The notes beneath the pieces are model-generated. The model ran no database searches. It saw only the letters and a program-made list of their open reading frames with translations, and was not told where the DNA came from. 9,317 nucleotides of DNA, from the NCBI GenBank assembly GCA_029268325.1, contig JAJUGC010000056.1:1-9317 (forward strand). The letters run 5' to 3'. This document shows positions 1-6,287 of the stretch, in pieces; the first letter of the stretch is position 1, and each line of letters starts with the position of its first letter. The stretch comes from Gammaproteobacteria bacterium (GTDB lineage: Bacteria; Pseudomonadota; Gammaproteobacteria; Pseudomonadales; Oleiphilaceae). The translations under genes were made by a program, and so were the position numbers.

Positions 1-844
1 CATCGAAAATGCCCTCAAGAAAGCGGGCATGATCCCCAAGGTCATCACCGACCCCATGCAGGTGCTCATTGCCCTGGAGCAGTTCTCGCCGGAAATCATC
101 ATTATGGATATGTACATGCCGGGCTGCACTGGCATGGAGTTGGCCAAGGTGATCCGCCAGCAGGACAAGTTTGTCAGCGTGCCGATCATCTACCTGTCGG
201 CCGAGGATGATATCAACAAGCAGCTACATGCCATGAGCCTGGGAGGCGACGACTTCCTCACCAAGCCCATCAACCCTCGCCACCTGGTAGCCACCATCCA
301 CAACCGGGGACGCCGGGCCCGGTCCCTGCTGGCCCTGATGATCCGCGACAGCCTGACAGGCCTGTATAACCACACCCATACCCTGTACCTGCTGGAAACG
401 GAAATCCTCAAGGCCCAGAAGAGCGGCAATCCGCTCACCTTTGTCATGATGGATATCGACAACTTCAAGAAGATCAACGACACCTACGGCCACGCCATTG
501 GCGACCGGGTACTCAAAAGCCTCGCCCTGTTCCTCAAGCAGCGCTTGCGCAAGACCGACCACATCGGGCGCTATGGGGGCGAAGAGTTCGCCATTGTGCT
601 GCCCAACACCACGGAGTCTGACGCCAAACAGATGCTCAACGACATCCGGGAACGGTTCAGCGACCTGCGCCAGCCGGCTGGCGACCAGGAGTTTCGCGTC
701 ACTTTCAGCTGCGGCGTGGCCCAATCCCGGGGGGAGTCGGCCCAGGCCCTCTCGGAACGGGCCGACCGGGCTCTTTATGAAGCCAAGCATGCTGGCCGCA
801 ACTGTGTCCGCGTCAACCGTGACAACCCGGTCCCCGAAGGCTGA
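1..844 (+). CDS. Response regulator with receiver and GGDEF diguanylate cyclase domains (5' partial)
   Basis: This predicted diguanylate cyclase makes cyclic di-GMP from two GTP under receiver-domain control. The frame is open to the left edge (first full codon at base 2), so the true start lies outside; the ATG at 29 falls inside the receiver fold. The receiver shows its phospho-acceptor Asp (codon 107-109, in a MDMYMPG context) and the conserved Lys of FLTKP (263-265). The GGDEF domain follows with DIDNFKKINDTYGH and a GGEEF active site (575-589), a form normally active. An RxxD allosteric inhibitory site (548-559) lies exactly five residues before it, so product feedback is likely. The neighbourhood resembles that of the two-receiver diguanylate cyclase GcbA (PA4843 in P. 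aeruginosa). That identity is inference, since the N-terminal half is not visible. A spacer of about 250 nt separates it from aroQ. Confidence 0.93.
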   Translation, partial: IENALKKAGMIPKVITDPMQVLIALEQFSPEIIIMDMYMPGCTGMELAKVIRQQDKFVSVPIIYLSAEDDINKQLHAMSLGGDDFLTKPINPRHLVATIHNRGRRARSLLALMIRDSLTGLYNHTHTLYLLETEILKAQKSGNPLTFVMMDIDNFKKINDTYGHAIGDRVLKSLALFLKQRLRKTDHIGRYGGEEFAIVLPNTTESDAKQMLNDIRERFSDLRQPAGDQEFRVTFSCGVAQSRGESAQALSERADRALYEAKHAGRNCVRVNRDNPVPEG

Positions 845-871
845 TTGCCCGCCGCCACTCCATCCACTCTC

Positions 872-893
872 TCGGAATCAGGGACGGTTCCGA
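872..893 (+). terminator. Weak stem-loop after the diguanylate cyclase gene
   Basis: TCGGAA (872-877) and TTCCGA (888-893) form a perfect 6-bp inverted repeat with a 10-nt loop, 28 nt past the stop codon. No T-run follows, so it is a poor intrinsic terminator. It may only cap the 3' end of the message or be chance. Confidence 0.3.
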
Positions 894-1010
894 CAAGATT
901 TACAGCGCCCCCTTGCCTATTATTTGTTGAATCTTGCTGGCGAAAGCGGCAAACTTCGTGAATTTTCGCGACTTCTACCAGTACAGATCAGCCTTGATCA
1001 TGACGTCAGG

Positions 1011-1056
1011 GCTGACTGGGGCAACGGGAGTCAGCGCAGAGCCAGAAACCTCTGGT
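1011..1056 (+). other. Tandem hairpins in the aroQ leader
   Basis: Two consecutive inverted repeats lie 35 nt ahead of aroQ. GCTGACT (1011-1017) pairs perfectly with AGTCAGC (1029-1035) around an 11-nt loop. CCAGA (1042-1046) pairs perfectly with TCTGG (1051-1055) around a 4-nt loop, with a possible extra G-T pair. No U-run follows either one. They could be a 5' UTR stabiliser or a protein-binding leader; the function is unknown. Confidence 0.4.
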
Positions 1057-1090
1057 CCGGCCTGATAATCGAACAATTTGGATTCAACCC

Positions 1091-1552
1091 ATGGCAACCA
1101 TTCTCGTTTTACATGGCCCGAACCTGAACATGCTGGGCTCGCGGGAGCCTGCCCACTATGGCCGGGACACCCTGAACGATATCAACCGGAGACTGAGCCA
1201 GCAGGCCAGTGCCGGAGGGCATCAGCTGCTGGCGCTGCAAAGCAATGCAGAGCATGAGCTGATCGACCGCATTCATGCCGCCGGGCGGGAGTCCGTGGAC
1301 TTTATCATCATCAACCCCGCGGCCTTTACCCATACCTCCGTGGCGTTGCGCGATGCCCTGCTGGCAGTGGGTACGCCCTTTATCGAAGTGCACCTTTCCA
1401 ACGTCCATGCCCGTGAGCCCTTTCGCCACCATTCTTATTTTTCAGATATTGCCGTTGGCGTGATCTGTGGCCTGGGAGCCCAGGGCTACGAACTGGCCCT
1501 GCAAGCGGCAGTGGCCTATCTGGAAAAAACAAACGCGTCTAGAAAATCATAG
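1091..1552 (+). CDS. aroQ: 3-dehydroquinate dehydratase, type II
   Basis: This enzyme dehydrates 3-dehydroquinate to 3-dehydroshikimate, the third step of the shikimate pathway, in the cytosol; the family is a dodecamer. At 153 aa it has the normal family length. It opens with VLHGPNLNMLGSREP and carries the expected active-site residues: Arg18 and Tyr23 of the flexible lid (REPAHYG), Asn75 (INPAAFTHTS), His101 (EVHLSN) and Arg112 (REPFRHHS). The C-terminal part has the usual SVAxGVICGLGxxGY-like segment. The start at 1091 fits the conserved N-terminus. The Shine-Dalgarno is weak, with only GGA (1080-1082) at usable spacing. Nine nucleotides separate it from accB, as expected for one operon. 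E. coli uses an unrelated type I enzyme, so this context points to a Pseudomonas-like lineage. Confidence 0.97.
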   Translation: MATILVLHGPNLNMLGSREPAHYGRDTLNDINRRLSQQASAGGHQLLALQSNAEHELIDRIHAAGRESVDFIIINPAAFTHTSVALRDALLAVGTPFIEVHLSNVHAREPFRHHSYFSDIAVGVICGLGAQGYELALQAAVAYLEKTNASRKS

Positions 1553-1561
1553 AGAACCACT

Positions 1562-2014
1562 ATGGATATCCGTAAAGTCAAAAAACTAATTGAGCTGATC
1601 GAAGAGTCCGACATCGAGGAAATCGAAATTAAGGAAGGTGACGATTCTGTTCGCATCAGCCGTCGCCGGCCTCAAGCTGCCGTGGCCACCACCATGGCCC
1701 CCATGGAGCAGATGGCGCCCGCCACTCCGGCAGCCGAGCCCGCAGCCTCTGCGCCCCAGTCCAGCGAAACAGGCCTGACCGGACATGTGGTTCGCTCGCC
1801 CATGGTGGGAACCTTCTACCGGGCCCCCACTCCCAACAGCCCGCCCTTTGTGGAGCCTGGCCAGCGCGTCAAGGTGGGAGACGTCCTCTGCATTGTGGAA
1901 GCCATGAAAATGATGAACCAGATCGAGGCCGACAAGGCCGGCGTCATTGAAGCGATCCTGGTGGAAAACGGCCAGCCCGTGGAATTCGATCAACCTCTTT
2001 TCACGATCGTTTAA
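1562..2014 (+). CDS. accB: Acetyl-CoA carboxylase biotin carboxyl carrier protein
   Basis: AccB carries the biotin that shuttles CO2 between biotin carboxylase (AccC) and the AccAD carboxyltransferase, the committed step of fatty acid synthesis. The 150-aa product has the usual three parts. The N-terminal helical segment (about 1-35, MDIRKVKKLIELIEE...) is followed by an Ala/Pro-rich linker (about 36-72) and a biotinyl domain (about 73-150). The biotin-accepting lysine is Lys116 in CIVEAMKMMNQIEADK. The protruding thumb that marks AccB among biotinyl domains is present at 84-96 (TFYRAPTPNSPPF). The ribosome site is weak (AGAG overlapping the aroQ stop). In E. coli AccB represses its own operon; whether that holds here cannot be judged. 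accC starts 14 nt downstream. Confidence 0.97.
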   Translation: MDIRKVKKLIELIEESDIEEIEIKEGDDSVRISRRRPQAAVATTMAPMEQMAPATPAAEPAASAPQSSETGLTGHVVRSPMVGTFYRAPTPNSPPFVEPGQRVKVGDVLCIVEAMKMMNQIEADKAGVIEAILVENGQPVEFDQPLFTIV

Positions 2015-2028
2015 CGGTCAGGTTCGAC

Positions 2029-3372
2029 ATGCTTGATAAGGTTCTTATTGCAAACCGGGGCGAAATCGCGCTCCGTATCCTCCGTTCCTGCAAAGAGCTG
2101 GGGATCAAAACGGTGGCGGTCCATTCCTCAGCTGATCGTGACCTGATGCACGTGCGCCTGGCGGATGAGTCGGTCTGCATCGGACCGAGCAACCCCCAGG
2201 ACAGCTACCTCAACATTCCCGCTATCATCAGTGCGGCCGAGGTCACCGATACCGTTGCCATTCACCCCGGCTATGGATTTCTGGCAGAAAATGCCGACTT
2301 CGCCGAGCAGGTGGAAAAAAGCGGCTTCATCTTCATCGGCCCCACCCCGGAGGTGATCCGCCTGATGGGCAACAAGGTCTCCGCCCTGCAGGCCATGCGC
2401 AAGGCCGGTGTTCCCACGGTGCCCGGCTCCGATGGGCCGGTCGGCCAGGATCCGCAGGAAACCCTGCGCATCGCCCAGCAAATCGGCTACCCGGTCATTA
2501 TCAAAGCCGCCGCCGGTGGCGGTGGCCGTGGCATGCAAGTGGTCCATACGGAAGCGGCCCTGCTGAACGCCATCCACATTACCCAGGCGGAAGCCAAAGC
2601 CGCCTTCGGTGACGACACCGTGTACCTGGAGAAATTCCTGGACCGGCCCCGCCACGTGGAAATCCAGGTGCTTGCCGACGGCCAGGGCAATGCGATCCAC
2701 CTGGGTGACCGGGACTGCTCCATGCAGCGCCGCCACCAGAAAGTTCTGGAAGAGGCCCCGGCCCCGGACATCGACCCGGAAGCCCGCCGCTTCGTCTACG
2801 AGGCCTGTATCAAGGCCTGTCTGGACATCGGCTATCGGGGCGCCGGTACTTTTGAATTCCTCTACCAAGACGGGCAGTTCTATTTCATCGAGATGAACAC
2901 CCGGGTACAGGTGGAGCACCCGGTGACCGAAATGATCACCGGCATCGATATCGTCAAGCAGCAACTGCGCATCGCCGCCGGCCTTCCCCTGGCGATCCAG
3001 CAGAAAGACGTGGTGTTCCGGGGCCATGCCGTGGAGTGCCGGATCAATGCGGAAGATCCCCGCAGCTTCACCCCGAGCCCCGGTGAGGTGACCTATTTCC
3101 ATCCCCCCGGAGGTAACGGCATTCGCGTGGACTCCCACCTGTATACAGGCTACCGGGTTCCGCCATTTTATGACTCCCTGGTGGGCAAGATCATCAGCTA
3201 TGGCTCATCGCGGGAAACCGCCTTCAACCGGATGAAAGTGGCTCTCGACGAAATGGTGGTGGAAGGCATCAAGACCAATATCCCGCTGCATCGTCGACTG
3301 GTTCGCGATGGCGGCTTGCGCCGTATGGAGTTCAACATCCACTACCTGGAACAACTGCTGAGCGACCACTGA
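2029..3372 (+). CDS. accC: Acetyl-CoA carboxylase biotin carboxylase subunit
   Basis: AccC is the ATP-grasp enzyme that carboxylates the biotin on AccB with bicarbonate and ATP. At 447 aa it is about the E. coli length (449 aa), and key residues fall at the same numbers: Lys116, Lys159, His209, Lys238, Glu276, Glu288, Asn290, Arg292, Glu296 and Arg338. The N-terminal fold starts with KVLIANRGEIALRI. The glycine-rich ATP lid is AAGGGGRGMQ (161-170). FIEMNTRVQVEHPVTE (286-301) contains the metal and bicarbonate site. The C-terminal carboxylase domain ends with EGIKTNIPLH and a short tail. An AGG (2020-2022) six bases before the ATG serves as the ribosome site. The stop is one base from the prmA start, so the two genes are probably translationally coupled. 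Confidence 0.98.
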   Translation: MLDKVLIANRGEIALRILRSCKELGIKTVAVHSSADRDLMHVRLADESVCIGPSNPQDSYLNIPAIISAAEVTDTVAIHPGYGFLAENADFAEQVEKSGFIFIGPTPEVIRLMGNKVSALQAMRKAGVPTVPGSDGPVGQDPQETLRIAQQIGYPVIIKAAAGGGGRGMQVVHTEAALLNAIHITQAEAKAAFGDDTVYLEKFLDRPRHVEIQVLADGQGNAIHLGDRDCSMQRRHQKVLEEAPAPDIDPEARRFVYEACIKACLDIGYRGAGTFEFLYQDGQFYFIEMNTRVQVEHPVTEMITGIDIVKQQLRIAAGLPLAIQQKDVVFRGHAVECRINAEDPRSFTPSPGEVTYFHPPGGNGIRVDSHLYTGYRVPPFYDSLVGKIISYGSSRETAFNRMKVALDEMVVEGIKTNIPLHRRLVRDGGLRRMEFNIHYLEQLLSDH

Positions 3373-3373
3373 C

Positions 3374-4255
3374 ATGCCTTGGATTCAGATCAAGATTGAC
3401 GCTCACAGCGACCAGGTTGGCCAGTGTGAGGATTGGCTCCTGGAAGCCGGCGCCGAAGTGGTCACGCTGGAAGACGGGGCGGACCAGCCCCTGTTCGAAC
3501 CACCCCCTGGCGCGACGCCCCTGTGGGACCACACCCGGGTGGTGGGCCTGTTTCAGGCCGGCATCGACAGCGAGGCCACAATCGCCTGGCTGAAGGAACA
3601 GGCTGAGCCTGAAACCCTGGATGTCCGCGCCGAGCTGCTGGAAGACAAGGACTGGGAGCGGGAATGGATGAAGAACTTCCATCCGATCCAGTGTGGCCAG
3701 CGCTTGTGGATCTGCCCCAGCTGGCGGGAACCGCCGGAACCGGATGCGGTCAACCTCAAGCTCGACCCCGGCCTGGCCTTCGGCACCGGCACCCATCCGA
3801 CAACCGCCCTGTGCCTGCAGTGGCTGGATAGCCAGGATCTGGAAGGCAAGCAGGTCATCGACTACGGCTGCGGCTCGGGCATTCTGGGCATTGCCGCCCT
3901 GTTGCTGGGCGCTCGGGAAGTGGTGGCCGTGGACAACGATCCCCAGGCCCTGACGGCCACCCGTGACAATGCCCAACGCAACGATGTGAACGACCGCATC
4001 ATCACTGTGCTGCCCGAACAGGTGCCCGAAGCCCAGGCGGATATCATGGTCGCCAATATCCTGGCCCAGCCGTTGCTGCAACTGGCCCCGAGGCTGGCGC
4101 AACTGACTCGTCCCGGCGGTCTGATCGCCCTGTCAGGCATTTTGCAGGAACAGGCTGGCCAGATCGTAGAATGCTACCAGCAGTGGTTCGAGATCGACGA
4201 GATCCAGCAACAAGAGGATTGGGTGCGGGTCAGCGGCCGGCGCAAAGCCTCCTGA
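3374..4255 (+). CDS. prmA: Ribosomal protein L11 methyltransferase
   Basis: PrmA uses S-adenosylmethionine to trimethylate ribosomal protein L11 at several amino groups. The 293-aa product matches the family length. The N-terminal substrate-recognition domain (about 1-90) leads into a Rossmann methyltransferase domain. That domain shows DPGLAFGTGTHPTT (131-144), a family signature; the SAM-binding motif I IDYGCGSGILGIAA (162-175); motif II VAVDNDP (184-190); and ANILAQPL (227-234), which corresponds to the catalytic N-[IL]-L motif. The ATG lies one base past the accC stop with no strong Shine-Dalgarno, which suggests coupling to accC. In E. coli prmA also sits between accBC and dusB-fis, though with other genes between, so the neighbourhood is old. 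A stem-loop follows 12 nt after the stop. Confidence 0.96.
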   Translation: MPWIQIKIDAHSDQVGQCEDWLLEAGAEVVTLEDGADQPLFEPPPGATPLWDHTRVVGLFQAGIDSEATIAWLKEQAEPETLDVRAELLEDKDWEREWMKNFHPIQCGQRLWICPSWREPPEPDAVNLKLDPGLAFGTGTHPTTALCLQWLDSQDLEGKQVIDYGCGSGILGIAALLLGAREVVAVDNDPQALTATRDNAQRNDVNDRIITVLPEQVPEAQADIMVANILAQPLLQLAPRLAQLTRPGGLIALSGILQEQAGQIVECYQQWFEIDEIQQQEDWVRVSGRRKAS

Positions 4256-4267
4256 GTGACCAGTCAA

Positions 4268-4296
4268 GGAGGTTTAGCGTACTGACGCCAACCTCC
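4268..4296 (+). terminator. Stem-loop after prmA
   Basis: GGAGGTT (4268-4274) pairs perfectly with AACCTCC (4290-4296). Inside it, GCGT (4277-4280) pairs with ACGC (4285-4288) around an ACTG tetraloop, with a small internal loop between the stems. It begins 12 nt after the prmA stop, which suits a 3' end structure, but no T-run follows. It may act with Rho or protect the 3' end rather than terminate intrinsically. Confidence 0.4.
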
Positions 4297-4370
4297 GACG
4301 CCTACTACGGTTGCAGAAAACCGGCTACACTTAAAACCGTTTGGCTGGGTGTGTGAGCGCTGGCAGATTC

Positions 4371-4389
4371 GGGACGAGCCAAGCTCCCC
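4371..4389 (+). other. Bulged stem-loop upstream of the zinc-ribbon gene
   Basis: GGG (4371-4373) and GAGC (4376-4379) pair with GCTC (4383-4386) and CCC (4387-4389) around a 3-nt loop, with a 2-nt bulge on the left arm. It lies about 100 nt before the next gene. The rest of the 232-nt spacer shows no -35/-10 pair I can defend; TTGAAA (4390-4395) is a lone -35-like hexamer. Confidence 0.25.
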
Positions 4390-4475
4390 TTGAAAGGCGT
4401 TCACGGCCAGGGCCAGAGTAGCCGGGACAGGTTTGGACCGGCCGGGCCATCACCACCGATCTTTAGTACAGCATC

Positions 4476-4490
4476 AGGAGTTCCACCTTG
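4476..4490 (+). promoter_or_regulatory. Ribosome binding site that sets a TTG start
   Basis: AGGAG (4476-4480) is the best Shine-Dalgarno in its neighbourhood. It sits 7 nt before TTG at 4488. Starting there puts the four-cysteine zinc ribbon at residues 5-31, the normal position for this family, which begins with (M)xTxCPxC. No upstream ATG or GTG gives a comparable fit. Confidence 0.7.
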
Positions 4491-6152
4491 CTCACGCGCT
4501 GTCCCCATTGCGACGCCACCTTTCGAGTCACCGAGGCACATCTGAACGCGGCCAAGGGAAAAGTCCGCTGCGGTGCCTGCTTGAAAGTGTTCAATGCCCT
4601 CGAACACCTGAGTACCACTACCAGCGAAGCCGCCCAGCGCCCTGCTCCGGCTCCTGACGCGGCCACCCAGCCGCCTTCCGCTAACCGACCGGCCCCTTCG
4701 CCCCGGGCAGAGCCCAGCGCTGCGGCCTCCTCCCTGGCGGCCCCGTCTACAGCACCAGCGTCCAAGCCGGTAACCAGCGAGGCCGTGACCACGACCCAAG
4801 CCTCTGCTGCCACAACCTTCCAGCCACAGCCCGACACCAGTCCACAGCCGGACGAGGCACAGTCGCTTCAGAGCCATCCGACTGAAACAGCGGAGGCGGA
4901 ACTGCTTGCGGAACTGGAAGCCGCCCTGCGAGAGCATCCGGAAGCGGATCCTGCAGAGGAAGAACTCGCCCAGGACTACCAGGACTTCAGCCTCGACAGC
5001 CTGTTGGAAGAAGATGAGGAATTGAAAAAGGCTCTGGGGGTTTTCAGCCTGGATCAAGAGCTGCAAGCCTATAAGGAGATGGATGAGCAAGCTTTGGCCG
5101 AGGCCGAAGCAGAACTGGACGCCATCCTCGCCCAAGCCGAAGCCGACGAACAGGCCGCTTTGGCACAAGCCGACCAGCAAGACGAGGCGCCATCCCCCTA
5201 TCTCGATTTCCCGTCTTCCAGCCCGGAGCCGGCCTCCCTCCCAGAGGAGCCGTCCACTCTGCAAGATGACGAGGAGTTCCTGTTCCAGGACAACCCGGAA
5301 GAAGATAAAGAAGAAGGCTACTACACCGGCAGCCTGATTTCCGATGACGAGCTCAGCGACAGCTTCAAGGAACTGGACAAGCCCACCCATGGCCCCTCCC
5401 AGTTCCAAGACCTGGACGATGAAGAAGCCCTCCAGTCCGATGAAAGCTGGGCCGAGGAGATGCTGGACGAACTGGAAGCCAACAAGGCCGAAACCGAACT
5501 CCAGATCGCTTCCGAACCTGAGCCCAGCCCGAGCCCTACAGCCCCAAGCCAGCCCGAGCCCGCCCCCGAGCCGGCTCCGGAGCCGCTTTATGCCAGCGCG
5601 ACCACCTATGACCGCCTCAGTCCGGAACCCATTGCCTTAAGCGAAAGCGAACCCCAGGGCCGGCCGCTCCGCACCCTGGGCTGGCTGCTGGTCAATGCCC
5701 TGCTGCTGGTCGTTCTGCTGGGCCAATTGGCCTGGTTCCATCAGGACAAGCTGCTACAACACGAACAGTTGCGCTCAATATATGAGACCGTCTGTGACCG
5801 GATCGGCTGTGAGCTGCCACTGCAACAGGATATGGGCAAGATCAAGAGCCGCTACCTGTCGGTGCTGCCCCATCCCAGCAACCCCAATGCCCTGGTGCTC
5901 AATATTCTCATGGTCAACGAGGCACCTTTTGCCCAGCCGCTGCCCCACATCTCGTTCCGGTTCTTCGACCTGAACGGCCAAGTCATCGCCCAGCGTATCT
6001 TTACGCCAGCGGAATACCTCCAGGGCGAGGCCCGGGGTCTACAGCAGTTTCCGGCAAACAACTCGGTGCAGATTTCCCTGGAGATCCTGAAACCCGGCCT
6101 CGACCATGACAATTACCAGGTCCAGTATCTCCCCGCTCCTCGACAACGCTGA
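4488..6152 (+). CDS. Zinc-ribbon, DUF3426-domain single-pass membrane protein
   Basis: This is a 554-aa protein of unknown function. The cytoplasmic N-terminus is an MJ0042-type zinc ribbon with two CxxC pairs (Cys5/Cys8 and Cys28/Cys31), ending RCGACLKVFNA. A long low-complexity region follows. Residues about 40-125 are Pro/Ala/Ser/Thr-rich; about 126-340 are strongly acidic, with a Glu/Ala/Leu-rich stretch (about 158-235) that could form a coiled coil; about 343-368 are Pro/Glu-rich. One hydrophobic segment (about 397-417, WLLVNALLLVVLLGQLAWF) is the transmembrane helix. The C-terminal part (about 420-554) resembles DUF3426 and should be periplasmic. As I recall, Pseudomonas relatives are shorter, with the size difference in the linker. 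Genes of this type sit between prmA and dusB in related genomes. The start is TTG. A long stem-loop follows the stop, so it is probably transcribed separately from dusB-fis. Confidence 0.88.
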   Translation: MLTRCPHCDATFRVTEAHLNAAKGKVRCGACLKVFNALEHLSTTTSEAAQRPAPAPDAATQPPSANRPAPSPRAEPSAAASSLAAPSTAPASKPVTSEAVTTTQASAATTFQPQPDTSPQPDEAQSLQSHPTETAEAELLAELEAALREHPEADPAEEELAQDYQDFSLDSLLEEDEELKKALGVFSLDQELQAYKEMDEQALAEAEAELDAILAQAEADEQAALAQADQQDEAPSPYLDFPSSSPEPASLPEEPSTLQDDEEFLFQDNPEEDKEEGYYTGSLISDDELSDSFKELDKPTHGPSQFQDLDDEEALQSDESWAEEMLDELEANKAETELQIASEPEPSPSPTAPSQPEPAPEPAPEPLYASATTYDRLSPEPIALSESEPQGRPLRTLGWLLVNALLLVVLLGQLAWFHQDKLLQHEQLRSIYETVCDRIGCELPLQQDMGKIKSRYLSVLPHPSNPNALVLNILMVNEAPFAQPLPHISFRFFDLNGQVIAQRIFTPAEYLQGEARGLQQFPANNSVQISLEILKPGLDHDNYQVQYLPAPRQR

Positions 6153-6167
6153 TCCTGCCTTTGCCCA

Positions 6168-6202
6168 CCTCCCTTCGGTTTGGTTTCCGGATCGAAGGGA
6201 GG
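6168..6202 (+). terminator. Long hairpin after the zinc-ribbon gene (no U-tract)
   Basis: CCTCCCTTCG (6168-6177) is perfectly complementary to CGAAGGGAGG (6193-6202). The 15-nt loop can continue the helix with six more pairs, three of them G-U, leaving a 3-nt loop. It begins 15 nt past the stop codon, as a terminator would. The sequence after it is A-rich instead of T-rich, so standard intrinsic termination is not supported on either strand. It may stabilise a 3' end left by other means. Confidence 0.5.
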
Positions 6203-6206
6203 ACAT

Positions 6207-6287
6207 CAAAAAAGAACAAAAAACATGCAGTTTTTGAAATTTTCAAGTCTTTATCCGCCCTGCCCAACTGGGTATCATAAGCCCCCC
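6207..6287 (+). promoter_or_regulatory. Predicted dusB-fis promoter with AT-rich upstream element
   Basis: TATCAT (6273-6278) matches TATAAT at five of six. The best -35 at 17-bp spacing is the poor TTTATC (6250-6255). Transcription would start near 6285, inside a run of six Cs (6282-6287), after a GC-rich discriminator. Upstream, the A/T tracts at 6208-6213, 6218-6223, 6231-6235 and 6240-6243 lie roughly one helical turn apart and cover the -40 to -60 zone. A weak -35, a UP-like AT block, a GC-rich discriminator and a C start are the pattern of growth-rate-controlled promoters, and the E. coli fis promoter is known to start with CTP. The assignment rests on reading by eye. Confidence 0.55.
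6230..6244 (+). promoter_or_regulatory. Possible Fis binding site in the dusB-fis promoter
   Basis: GTTTTTGAAATTTTC has the essential G and C exactly 14 bp apart with an all-A/T centre apart from one G, as Fis sites require. It fits the degenerate 15-bp Fis consensus at the outer G/C and at the Y and W positions, but not at the two purine positions. It centres near -48 from the predicted start, which would suit autoregulation. The same bases are part of the UP-like element, so AT-richness alone could explain the match. Confidence 0.35.

Larger units (their letters stand above)
845..1090 (+). promoter_or_regulatory. Intergenic leader upstream of aroQ-accB-accC
   Basis: This 246-nt spacer should contain the promoter of the aroQ-accBC-prmA unit, because the next gaps downstream are too small for one. 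The best -10-like hexamer is TATTAT (918-923, five of six to TATAAT), but no good -35 sits 16-18 bp ahead of it. A second candidate is GATAAT (1064-1069), also without a -35 and only 21 nt before the aroQ ATG. The middle (918-966) is AT-richer than its surroundings. Abutting palindromes TGATCA (995-1000) and TGACGTCA (1001-1008) precede two leader hairpins. No promoter can be fixed by eye. Confidence 0.4.

Noticed and set aside
498..1127. 209-codon + strand frame overlapping the GGDEF gene and the spacer before aroQ
   Set aside because: More than half of it is an out-of-frame reading of the GGDEF domain. The part in the spacer resembles no family, and it would run into aroQ.
2128..3138. 336-codon open frame on the reverse strand across accC
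   Set aside because: It lies wholly inside accC, whose residues match the biotin carboxylase family position by position. The reverse frame is His/Gly/Val-rich and stop-poor because of GC-rich codon use in the real gene.
4390..4418. TTGAAA followed by CCAGAG as a promoter for the zinc-ribbon gene
   Set aside because: The -35 is fair, but no hexamer 16-18 bp downstream matches TATAAT at more than three positions.
4438..4445. CCGGCCGG palindrome before the zinc-ribbon gene
   Set aside because: An 8-bp GC-only palindrome is expected by chance in GC-rich DNA and has no supporting context.
4620..4860. Repetitive-looking CCAG/GCCC-rich DNA
   Set aside because: It is the Pro/Ala/Ser/Thr-rich linker coding sequence. 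No unit repeats with fixed period, so it is neither a DNA repeat array nor a CRISPR.
4401..5408. 335-codon open frame on the reverse strand across the zinc-ribbon gene
   Set aside because: It mirrors the Pro/Ala and Glu-rich linker codons, giving Gly/Arg-rich and Leu/Phe-rich composition with no recognisable domain. The + strand frame has a zinc ribbon, a membrane helix and a ribosome site.
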